The notes under the pieces were generated by a model that had not been told where the DNA came from, made no database searches, and saw only the letters and a list, made by a program, of their open reading frames with translations. From Nomascus leucogenys (lineage: Eukaryota > Chordata > Mammalia > Primates > Hylobatidae), in assembly GCF_006542625.1 (NCBI RefSeq), contig NC_044402.1, forward strand, positions 27,807,553-27,871,552: 64,000 nt of DNA. The letters are read 5' to 3'. This document shows positions 38,101-50,300 of this stretch, in pieces. The first letter of the stretch is position 1. Every line of letters starts with the position of its first letter. The position numbers and the translations under genes are program-made.

Positions 38101-41100
38101 ATTAATATGTGATACTGAAGTTCACACGCATCATAGCATGTGTTTGGAACATAAAAAAATGTGTCTTCTGTATCACAGTGAGTACCCTTATAAAAATTAT
38201 CTAGCAGATGTAAGTTAAGATTTATCTTGAGTTGACTTGATTAATTTTGAAAATGTTATTAATTTTGAAAATGTTATTAATTTTGAAAATGTTATTTTTT
38301 TGAGATGGATCTTACTATGTTGCCTAGGCTGGTCCCAAGCTCCTGAGCTCAAGCAGTCCTTCCACCCTGGCCTCCCAAAGTGCTAGGATTGCAGGAGAGA
38401 GCCACTACGCCTGGCTTTAATTTTGTTCTTTAGCTTGTTTCTAAGAAAGCATTAGTGAAATGCTTGACTTACAAGATTAATTGGGGTCACGATAGTTTCA
38501 ATCACTAAAATATTCCTAGAGAAAAAAGCTGACCCTGCAGTGTCTTTCAGGCAGGATATCTTTTAGTGGACAAGATTCTTTGTTTTAATTAGCAATAACA
38601 AATCTGAATTCTGTATAATTGCTCTTACCAGCCAGATGTTAGGGAGTTGGATGATAGCCATAAATATTTATCCCATGATAGTGTCCTGTTTAACATGTGA
38701 CTTTACCAACAGGCTCGTGAAGCTGTGGAAATGCGTGCCCAAGTAGAGAGAAAAATGGCTCAGAAAGAAAAGGAAAAACATGAAGAGAAACTTAGAGAAA
38801 TGGCCCAGAAAGCCAGGGAGAGAAGAGCTGGGATCAAAACTCATGTGGAAAAAGGTATGACATTCTCATTACTGAATTGAATTTTACTTGGTGAACAAAA
38901 TATATCTCATTTTAGAAAATCTTTGTTTTCCTACTGCATATAAAGTAGGTACTTTATAAATATAAATATAAAATATAAACAAAATTTAGATACATCAGAT
39001 ATAGTGTAGAAATGGAGAGTAATCTCTGCCTTAGTAAGCTGAAGCAACAGAAGATAAGAAAAAAGCAGGTCTTCAGTTTGGGACTGTACCAGAAATTTTT
39101 AAACTTCTGAGCAGTGTACTTTTCAAAATTGCATTATTACTCAAATGATAGGCTTGATTTTCTCTTACTTTAATCTCAAAACTTAAGAGAAATTAGGTAT
39201 CTAATGGAATAATTCAGCTCCCTCATACGGTGAAATAATCCAGAGTTTTTCTATCTTGTAAGCTCTGATGCATTTCTCATCATTAAATCTGCCAGTGTTT
39301 TCTCTCTGACTTTACTTAGTGGTCTACATTGGTGTATTAATTCAATTAGAGTGGGAAGTCGAGTCCTAAGTATAATTCAAGAAATTTTGTGAGGGTGGTT
39401 ATTTTTTTTTTCCATTACTAAATTCTTACCTGGTACATTTATTCATTCTTTCATTTATTTAGTTCATATTGAGCATCTGCTGGTGTGTAAGGTTCTCTTT
39501 TAGACACAAAGTGCTTTTGCTAGACAGTGGGTAGGGGGATGGGATATAACAGTCAACATTCTAGTGAGTGTAGACAGACAGAAGTTAATCATGTAGTATA
39601 GTAAAAGGTAATAATTGCTATGGAGGAAAAATAATACAGGGAAAGAGGATATAAAATTGCCAGAAGGTGAGAGTGGTCAAATAGCCCTCACTTCTGAGAT
39701 GGTGCTGTTAACAGAAATACTTGAAGAAAGTAAGGAAGCAAACCATGTGGATTTCTGGGGGAAGAGCATCCCACACAGAAGGGCCAGCAAGTACATGGCT
39801 CTGAGTTGAGAGTATGCCTAGTGTGGCTCAAAGAAGAGCAGACAGTCCAATATGACTGGATTGTATGAGAAAGAAGGGGATAAGTAGGAGATGAGGTGTC
39901 AGAATAGTTAGGGCAGGTGCGAAGAGTAGTGGCCAGATCATGTATGGCCTTTTAACCTAAAGATAAAGCTTTTACTACAATTGAAAAGGGAAGCAATTGC
40001 AGGGTTTTGAGCAGAATGACGTGACCTGACATATTGTTTTCCAGCTTTATGGAGGTATAATTGGCAAATAAAAATTGTATAAAACATACAACATGATGTT
40101 TTAATATACACTGTGAAATATTCACCACTGTCAAGCTAATTAACTTACCAGTCATCTCTTATAGTTACTTTTTACATTTTTTGGTGAGAACACTTAAGAT
40201 CTACTCTCTTAGCGAATTTCAAATACACAATGCAGTACTGTTAACTATAGTTAACATACAGTATATTAGATCTCCAGAACTTACTCATCCTGCATAAATG
40301 AGACTGTACCATATGACCATTTCCCCTAACATATATTTTTAAAAGACCTCCCTGGCTGCTGTGTTAAAAATAGAATACTGTGGAATGGGCATGGGCTAAT
40401 GCCTTCCAAATAAACTGTAAGAGAGATGGTAACAAGAGGTAGCAAAAACATGGTCCCATATTGGATGTATTTTGGTGGTAGAGTTGACAAAATTTGTTTG
40501 TGGATTACGTGGAGATACGAAAAAAAAGTAGGAGTTAAGGATGACTCCAGAACTTTTATCCTAAGCAGTTGGGAAGGATTAAATTGCCAACTGCTCGGGA
40601 TAAAAGTAAATACTACTTTTATTTACTAATATTGGGAAGACTGCAGGAGGAACAGTTTGGGAGGGAAAGATGAAGAATTTATTATAGTTAAGGATATGTT
40701 AAGTTTAAGATGGCGGTGCCAGGTAATTGGTTACAGGAGTCTAGAGTTCAACCATAGGGAAATAACCAGGGTTTTAAGTAGTGATCCACTTCCCTCAGTT
40801 ATAGATGAATGACTTAATAAGGTGAGATATAAATACCTACCTGGTTGTATACCTAACCATAGAAGATAATTAGAAGTAAAACTTACTGCATCTGAGTTCT
40901 CTAAACTAATAAGAAAAAGACAACAGAATGGTTCTCAAGAAATTAAAAATTTTAACGAATCTCTTGCCAGATAGTAGTAAAAACTAACATTTATCAGGTG
41001 CTTATTATAGTGGGCACCACTCTGAGTACTTTATTTGCATTATCTCATAATCCCGAGGTAACCCTATGTAGTGGTACTATTATTGTGACTGTTTTACAGA

Positions 41101-44100
41101 GCAGGAAACTAAGGCTTATAGTGATTAAGTAATCTGCCCAGGTCACATGGTTAATTGGCTATAGAAACAGGATTTGAATCCAGACAGGCTTGCTCCAAAT
41201 CTTATGCTCTTAACTGTACTCCATTCCCTCAGACTGGCGAGGGTAGAAAAAAGTGAAGATAGATATAAATGCAGTGGAAATCAAGATCCAGCCAGCCCCT
41301 AAGGGAAATAAGCAGACAGTTCTTTATTCAATAGAATCTTTGAAAATATAAGGGAAACATGCATAATTCTTTTTTCTGACTTTTTTATTATTACTATTAT
41401 TTGGTTTTTTTGAGACAGAGTTTCGCTCTTGTTGCCCAGGTTGAAGTGCAATGATGCAATCTCAGCTGACTGCAACCTCTGCCTCCTGGGTTCAAGCAAT
41501 TCCCCTGCCTAAGCCTTCCGAGTAGCTGGGATTAAAGGTGTCCATCACCATGCCCAGCTAATTTTTTGTATTATTAGTAGAGATGGGGTTTTCCCATATT
41601 GGCCAGGCTGGTCTCAAACTCCTGACCCAGGTGATCCACCTGCCTCAGCCTCTCAAAGTGCTGGGATTACAGGCCTAAGCCACCACACCCAGCCTTTTCT
41701 GACATTTTATTATGAACATTTTCAAACATATAGAAAAGCTGAAAGAATTATATGATGAACACCCGTATCTCCTACCACCTAGATTCTACACTTAATTTTT
41801 TTTTTAAACAATTAACATTGCTCCCATGAAAGAAAAGCTCAGGACTTGACAGCTTCACTGCTGAATTCTTCCAAACATTTAAAGAACTAAATACCAGTTC
41901 TACTCAAACTATTCCAAAAAATTGAAGAGAAGGAATGCTTCCAAATTCATTCTACAAGGTCATTATTATCCTGACACCAAAACTAGACAAATATACAACA
42001 AAAAAGAAAACCACAGGCTAACATCCCGATAGTCTTAGATGCAAAAATCCTTAACAAAATTCTAACAAACAGAATTCAACACATTAAAAAATATCATTCA
42101 TCATAATCAACTGAACTATCCTTCATCCCAAGGATGCAAGGATGGTTCAGTATATGCAAATCAGTAATTGTGATACATCACATTAATAGAACCAAGAATA
42201 AGAACCATAGCATCATTTCAATAGAAACTGAAAAAGCATTTGAAAAATTCAACATCCCTTCATGATAAAAACTCTCAACAAAGTGGGCTTAGAAGGAACA
42301 TAACTAAAAATATTTAAGGCCATATATGACAAACCCACAGCTGACATTATACTGAATGGAGAAACATTGAAAGTCTTTACTTGGAGATCTGGAACAAGGC
42401 AAGGATGCCCACTTTCACCACTGTAATTCAACATGGGACTGGAAGTCCTTGCCAGAGAAATTTAGGCAAGAGAAGGAAATAAAGGGCATCCAGATTGGAA
42501 AGGAAGGCCAGGCACAGTGGCTCACACCTGTAATCCCAGCACTTTGGGAGGCTGAGCTGGGCAAATCACTTGAGGTCAGGAGTTCGAGACCAGCCTGGCC
42601 AACATGGTGAAACCCTGTCTATACTAAAAATACAAAAATTAGCTGGGTATGGTGGCATTCACTTGTAATCCCAGCTACTCAGGACGCTGAGTCACAAGAA
42701 TTGCTTGAGCCCAGGAGGCAGAGGTTATAGCGAGCTGAGATCATGCCACTGCACTCCAGCCTGGGCAACAAAGCAAGACTCCATCTAAAAAAAAAAAAAA
42801 CAAAAAACAAAAAAAAAAACAAGACATCAGATTATACTTTGTCAGAGACAATACGATCCTATATTTAGAAAAACCTAATGACGCCACCAAAAAACTTAAA
42901 ACCGATAAACGAATTCAGTAACATTACAAGATACAAAACCAACATACAGAAGTCTGTAGCATTTCTATATACAAATAGCATACCCAAGCTGAAAAACAAG
43001 AAGGCAGTCCCATTTATAATAGCTACAAAAAACTACCTAGGAATAAAGGTTTTTTTTTTTTTTTTTTTTTTTGAGACAGAGCCTCACTCTGTCGCCCAGG
43101 CTGGAGTGCAGTGGCATGATCTCAGCACACTGCAACCTCTGCTTCCCAGGCTCAAGCAATCCTTGCGTCTCCACCTCCCAAGTAGCTGGGACAACAGGCG
43201 CACACCACCACACGTGGCTAATTTTTTTTATTTTTAGTAGAGATGGGGTTTCACCATGTTGGCCAGGCTGGTCTCAGACCTCAGGTGATCTGCCTGCCTC
43301 AGCCTCCCAAAGTGCTGGTATTACAGGCATGAATCACTGCACGTAGCCTCCTAGGAATAAACTTAACCAAAGAAGTGAAAGATCGCCACAAAGAAAATGA
43401 TAAAAGACTGATGAAAGTAATTGAAGAGGAGGCTGGGCATGGTGGCTCACACCTGTAATCCCAACACTTTCGGAGGCCAAGGCAGAAGAATTACTTGAGG
43501 TCAGGGGTTCAAGACCACCCTGGGCAACAAGTGAGACCCTATCTCTTTTTTAAAAAAATAAAATTAAATTTTAGAAACAGAAATTGTAGAAGACACACTA
43601 AAAATGGAAAGATAGCCCATGCTCATGAATTGGAAAAATTAGTATTGTTAAAATGTTCATACTATGCAAAGCTAGCTCTAGACACAGTGCAGTCTCTATC
43701 AAAATACCAATGACATTCTTCACAGAAATAGAAAAAACAATACTAAAATTTGTATGGAACTACAAAAGACCCCAAATAACCAAAGCAATCCTGAATAAAA
43801 AAAAAAAAAAACGAGGCATCACACTGCCTGGCTTCAAAATATACTACAAGGCTATAGTAACCAAAGCAGTATGGTACTGCCATAAAAACAGACACATAGA
43901 CCAGTGGAACAGAATAGAGAACCCAGAAATAAATGGATTGGCTGTAAACGCATGGAATTTTTGATTGTGTGGAGACAAGGTCTCACTCTGTCATCCAGCC
44001 TGGAGTGCAGTGGTGTAATCTTAGCTCACTGCAACCTCCGCCTCTCAGGCTCAAGCTATCCTCCTGCCTTGGCCTTCCAAGTAACTGGGACTAAGGCGTG

Positions 44101-47100
44101 CACCACCATGCCTGGCTAATTTTTGTATTATTTGTAGAGACAGGGTGTTGCCATTACACCCAGGGGTGGTCTCAACCTCCTGGCCTCAAGTGATCCACCC
44201 GCCTCAGCCTCCCAAAGTGCATTACAGGCATGAACCACCACCATGCCCAGCCAATGCATGGATTTTTAACACTGATGCCCAAAGCATACATTGGGGAAAG
44301 GATAGTCTCTTCAATAAATAATGCTGTGAAAATCGAATATTCACATGCAAAAGAATGAAAATAGACCTCTATTTCTTATCACATACAAGAATCAAATCAA
44401 AATGGATTAAAGACTTAAATGTAGGCCTGAACTATGAAACTACTAGATGAAAACACTGGGGACATGCCTCAGGACATTGGTCTGGGCAAAGATTTTTTGG
44501 GTAAAATCTCAAAAGCACAGACAGCAAAAGCAAATATAGACAAATGGGACTGCTTCAAGCTGAAAAGCTTCTGCACAGCAAACAGTCAACAGACTGAAGA
44601 GGCCACCTAGAGAATGGAAGAAAATGGTTGCAAACTATCCATTTAAGAAAGAATTAATAACCAGAATGTACAAGAACTTAATAGCAAAGAAACCAGATAA
44701 TCTGATTTTAAAATGGGCAAGTGATCTGAATAGACAGTCTCAAAAGAAGACATACTTCAGGCCAACAGGTGTATGAAAAAATGTTCAGCATCACTAATCA
44801 TCAGGGAAATTCAAAGCAAAACCACAGTGAGATATTATGTCACCCCAGTTAAAATGGCTGTCATTAAAAAGGCAATAACAGATGCTGGCGAGGATACAGA
44901 AGGGGGGGAACACTAGTACATTTTTAGTAAGAATGTAAATTAGTACAGCCACTACGGAAAACAGTATGGCAGTTCTTCAAAAAACTGAAAATAGAGCCAC
45001 TACATGACCCAGCAATCCACTGCTGGGTATATATCCAAAAGGAAATCAGTATATGAAATCAATAAGGGATATCTGCACTTCCATGTTTATTGCAGTGTTC
45101 TTTACAATAACCAAGATACGGAATCAAGTTGTGTCCAGTGGGTGAATGGATAAAGAAAATGTGGTCTATATACACAATGGGATATTACTCAGCCATGAAA
45201 AAGAATGAAATCATGTAATTTGCAACAATACGGATGGAACTGAAGGTTATTAAGTGAATAAGCCCGGCACAGAAAGACCAATACTGAATCTTCCCACTTG
45301 TATGTGGGAGCTAAAAACGTTGGTCTCAAGGAAGCAGAGAGTAGAATGGTGGTTACCGGTGGTTGGGAAGGATGTTGGGGACAGGAAATGAAGAGAGATT
45401 GGTTGATGGTACAGAAATACAGTGAGAAAGAGTAAGTTCTAATGTTCCTAGTACAGTGGGGTGAATAGTTAATGATAATTTATTGTATATTGCAAAATAG
45501 CCAGAAGAGAAGAATATTTAATGATAATTTATTGTATATTGCAAAATAGCTAGAAGAATAGTTAATGATAACTTATTGTATATTGCAAAATAGCTAGAAG
45601 ATTTATATTGTTCCCAACACAAACAAATGTTTGAGGTGATGGATATCCTAGTTACCCTGATTTGATTATTACACATTTTGTTCATGTATCAAATATCATA
45701 TATACCCCATAAATATGTATAATTATATATCAAAAATAAATTTTAACATTGATAAATTTGCTTTATCACATATTTGCCCATCTTTCTATCCATCTATCTG
45801 TCCGATTTACTGCATTGCATTTCAAAGTAAGTTGAAGACAGCAGTACATTTTACCCTTAAATATTTTAGCTGCATGCTTGATTCTAGAATTCACATTCAA
45901 AAATTCAACTAATATCATTTATTAGACTTTTTTTTTTTTTTTTTTTTTTGAGACGGAGTCTCGCTCTGTCACCCAGGCTGGAGTGCAGTGGTGAGATCTC
46001 GGCTCACTGCAAGCTCCGCCTCCCGGGTTCACGCCATTCTCCTGCCTCAGCCTCTGCGAGTAGCTGAGACTACAGGCGCCCACCACCACGCCCGGCTAAC
46101 TTTTTGTATTTTTAGTAGAGACGGGGTTTCACTGTGGTCTCGATCTCCTGACCTTGTGATTCGCCTGCCTCGGCCTCCCAAAGTTGCTGGGATTACAAGC
46201 GTGAGCCAACGCGCCCAGCCCATTTATTAGACTTAAATTAATTGCAAGTAAGGTTTAAAAGGCTGAATGTGACTACAAAGAAGCTTGGAATTTTCTGTCT
46301 AATGTTAAAGAATATTCTCTTCATAATATTGGCTGGGCGCGGTGGATCACTTGAGGTCAGGAGTTTGAGACTAACTTGGTGAAACTCCATTTCTACTAAA
46401 AATAAAAAATTAGCCCGGCATGGTGGTGCACGCCTGTAATCCCAGCTACTTGGGAGGCTGAGGCAGGAGAATCGCTTGAACCGGGAGGCGGAGGTTGCAG
46501 TGAGCTGAGATCGTGCCACTGCATTCCAGCCTGGGCAACAAGAGCGAAACTCCGTCTCAAAACAAACAAAATACTAATGGGGCTGAGTGCAGTGGCTTAC
46601 ACCTGTGACTCCAGCACTTTGGGAGGCCTAGATGGGAAGATCACTAGAGCCTGGAGTTGGAGACCAGCTTCCACAACATAGTGGGACCCCATCTTTACAA
46701 AAAATTAAAAAATTAGCCAGGCATGGTGGCACACACCTGTGGTCCCAGGTACTCGGGAGGATGCGGCAGGAGGATCACTTGAATCCAGGAGGTAGTGGCT
46801 GCAGTGAACCATGCTCATGCTACTGCACTCCAGCCTGGGTGACAGAGTGAGACCCTGTTTCTTTTAAAAAAATTATATACACACATGCATACACATATGC
46901 ACACGTATAATACACATTACAGTGAAGTACTTTTCAACTGTTCACACAGAGGATGGGGAGGCACGTGAGAGGGATGAAATCCGGCATGACAGGCGAAAAG
47001 AGAGACAGCATGACCGGAATCTTTCCAGGGCAGCTCCTGATAAGAGGTAGGTGTTATTTAAGATATATACCAATCATGGCAGCCGGGCGCGGTGGCTCAC

Positions 47101-47355
47101 TCCTGTAATCCCAGCACTTTGGGAGGCTGATGCGGGCGGATCATGAGGTCAGGAGATCGAGACCATCCTGGCTAACACGGTGAAACCCCGTGTTTACTAA
47201 AAGTACAAAAAATTAGCTGGGTGTGGCGCCTGTAGTCCCAGCTACTTGCGAGGCTGAGGCAGGAGAATGGCGTGAACCCGGCAGGCGGAGCTTGCTTGCA
47301 GTGAGCCGAGATCGCGCCACTGCACTCCAGCCTGGGCGACAGAGTGAGACTCCAT

Positions 47356-47394
<39 letters not shown>

Positions 47395-50300
47395 GTACCA
47401 GTCATGAAGAGTGGCCTTTTTGTACCTTTTAGAGCAGAGTTTTAGTCCACTAAGATCAGTTTTGCTTCTCTCTTCTTTAGTTTGGTAACTTAATAAATTA
47501 GCACTTAATTTTCTTGTGCTTAACTACTTTGTCTTAGCTCTAGTTGACTGTCTTTGGAATTAATCTTTTCTTCCATCACTTAAGTCAGAATTGAGAATGA
47601 TGGGAATATAGAAAACGGAATTGAGATCAGATTTTTGAAAAGAACGTAGTAGTAAATTTGGACTGTTATAGTCCGTTCTTTTCCTACCTTAAATGGTGAG
47701 ATAAATGGATTATGTGCCTCTTTAGACAGGAAATAAGCTTTCATGCTTTTATTGAGATCATTTTATATGCATAGTGCTGCATCTAGTACAATTGAGAAGA
47801 GCAGTTTTGAAAGAAGTAGAAAATCAGCTCATTTTTAGGAGTTTAACTTACGGTTCAGAAAGACAGAGCTATCCATAAAATAACTTGAGAAAATTTGGAA
47901 AGCACTCTTAGTAAGTATAAATGTATAGAACTAAATATATATATGAGGGCATAGAGTAAAGTAGGAATTGGGGAAGTTTATGGCTCACCAAAGGCTGAGG
48001 ACTAAAAGTTCTGAAAAGTAGAGGAAATGCTGCAATACAAAGGTGGAAGTCTGAGTGAGGATTAAATGCAAATATAAAATATTTTCTTCCCAAATGCACA
48101 GTTTTCTATGCTCTGATCATCCCATGAGTGTAATACATTTTTCAAGTCGTATTTTAAACACAAAAAAGAGGCCGGGCACAGTGGCTCACACCTGTAATCC
48201 CAGCACTTTGGCAGGCCAAAGCGGGCGAATCACTTGAGGTCAGGAGTTCAAGACCAGCCTGGCCAACATGGGGAAACCCCCATCTCTACTAAAAATACAA
48301 AAATTAGCTGGGTGTGGTGGCACGTGCCTGTAGTCCCAGCTACTCGAGAGGCCGAAGTGGGAGAATCACTTGAACCCTGGAGGCGGAGGTTTCAGGGAGC
48401 CAAGATCATGCCACTGCACTCCAGCCTGGGCAACAGAGCGAGACTCCATCTCAAAAAAATAAAAAATAAAAATAAATAAATAAGCATAAAAAAGATTCCT
48501 GCTGGTATTAGTTGGCATATTTCATCTCCCTGGATAAATGATGTCATGGAGAAGCAAAGACTCTTACTCTTAAGTTGAGAGTTGAGGGTAAAGTACATGT
48601 AGAAGGAGGAGCAAAGTGTGAAAGTGTTTAATTAATGACAGTCTTGGTTAGTAATTCCTAAGTTGTAAAAGTTACAATGGCTCTGTGGATAAATTGGGCC
48701 CTCAAAACCAGTAAAGTGGCAGCAGAATTGACAACATAGAAAAACTGTAAAATTGTAACTGGATGAAAGTCAAATAGCCTATAGAAATCATTTTGTGACC
48801 TGAATTTTTAGTAAAACAAGTAATGACAGTTACCATGGTTTCATCGGGATGTAGATTGCATATATAATGAAACAGCCAGGAAACCAAATTAATCTGAATG
48901 TCAAAAATCATACTAACTAATTCAGTCATTGACATGTTTTCCTCAAAATTCTAGTGGGATAAAATTACTAAATGTGGTTAGATAAAAGAGCTGATTCTAG
49001 CTTATTTAAAATGATTCGTGTGCTACATCTAAATTGTATCCACTTCCCCAACCCCCAAACCATCATATAATGATAGTAAATATAGACCATAGCAATTTTA
49101 TATCTCAGCATGGTTGTAAGGTGATTGCTTATATTAAAGAATTCCATGTCAACAAATCTGTTAGATGTTCTTTTGAGCTAACAGTATGTCCTAATTGTAA
49201 AACTCTGCCTCTAATCTGAAATACTTTATAAGGGCTGCCAGCTTGATTATGTATCATCAAGGAATATATGTTCACAAGATGTGAATGTGACATATTCACA
49301 TCCTTTGCTTCTGAGATTGGTTGTATTTCTATTGAACATATTCAGCTTGTCTATAAAGAGTTTTCAGTTAGTGATGTCGTATCTCAAAATAGGTCGAAAC
49401 TTCAGAGAAATGAAAATCGGGATATCAGTGAAGTCATTGCTCTCGGTGTTCCTAATCCTCGGACTTCCAATGAAGTTCAGTATGACCAAAGGCTCTTCAA
49501 CCAATCCAAGGTACAAGTTTAGGAACAGCATATTGTGTGTGTTGATGTGAATACCTATCCTCAGAGAAACGGAAATTAACATACTTTACATTTGGATGTA
49601 AAGGCCAGCATGACAAAAAAATTGGAAGTTGTATGTTGAAACTTGAGACAAGATGAAACAGTTCTGATTTTAACTTCTTATAGTGGGCTGAGATTTGAGA
49701 CACTAGGAGAAGAAAGAAATTAGGTGATTAAAAAGTTGGTGTTGTGGTATGTCAACCTTTTGTTTCTAAAATAGAACTAGGGAGGCCAGGCATGGTGGCT
49801 TTTGCCTGTAATCCCAACACATTGGAGGCCAAAGCAGGCAGATCACCTGAGGTTAGGAGTTCGAGACCAGCCTGGTCAATATGGTGAAACCCCATCTCTA
49901 CTAAAAATACGAAAACTAGCCAGGTGTGGTGGTACACGCCTGTAATCCCCACTACTTGGGAGGCTGAGGCATGAGAATTGCTTCAGCTTGTGGTGAGCCA
50001 AGATTGTGCCACTGCACTCTAGCCTGGATGACTGAGACTCTATCTCAAAAAAACAAAATAGAGCCAGTATCCTTCAAAAGTGCCTCTTGGGTTTTTTTTG
50101 TTGTTGTTCTTGATTTTTGGATTTTTTTTTTTTTAATGCTATAGAAATATGTCAATTTGGGATTCTTTTAAAAATGAAGCTGTAAAACGGGATTAAAGTA
50201 CTGGGCTGGCTGTCAGGAAATCTGATTTCTAGTACCAATTGCCATTAGCTAACTAGGACACTTTAAGCCTGGGAAAACACATGCAGGCACACGCACACAC

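Larger units (their letters stand above)
41821..45742 (+). mobile_element. L1, 5'-truncated, with ORF2 remnant and four nested Alus
   Basis: Sense L1 from the reverse transcriptase region (AACAAGGCAAGGATGCCCAC) through the ORF2 end (AGCCATGAAAAAGAATGAAA) to a 3' UTR and A-rich CAAAAATAAA tail. TTAACATTG at 41812 and 45743 is the likely target duplication. The frame is broken by stops and Alus, so it is inactive. 3' UTR type suggests L1MA or L1PB. Confidence 0.9.
41695..45915. mobile_element. Old L1M-type fragment split by a younger L1
   Basis: Left piece 41695-41811 (AACACCCGTATCTCCTACCA) and right piece 45752-45915 (TTGCTTTATCACATATTTGC, CAAAGTAAGTTGAAGACAGC) are the two halves of the same old repeat. 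Confidence 0.55.

Noticed and set aside
38241..38294. CRISPR-like spaced repeat
   Set aside because: Direct tandem copies without spacers in a primate intron; a minisatellite, not CRISPR.
43653..43964. L1 ORF2 remnant as a possible gene
   Set aside because: It is a short surviving piece of a decayed L1 interrupted by stops and Alus.
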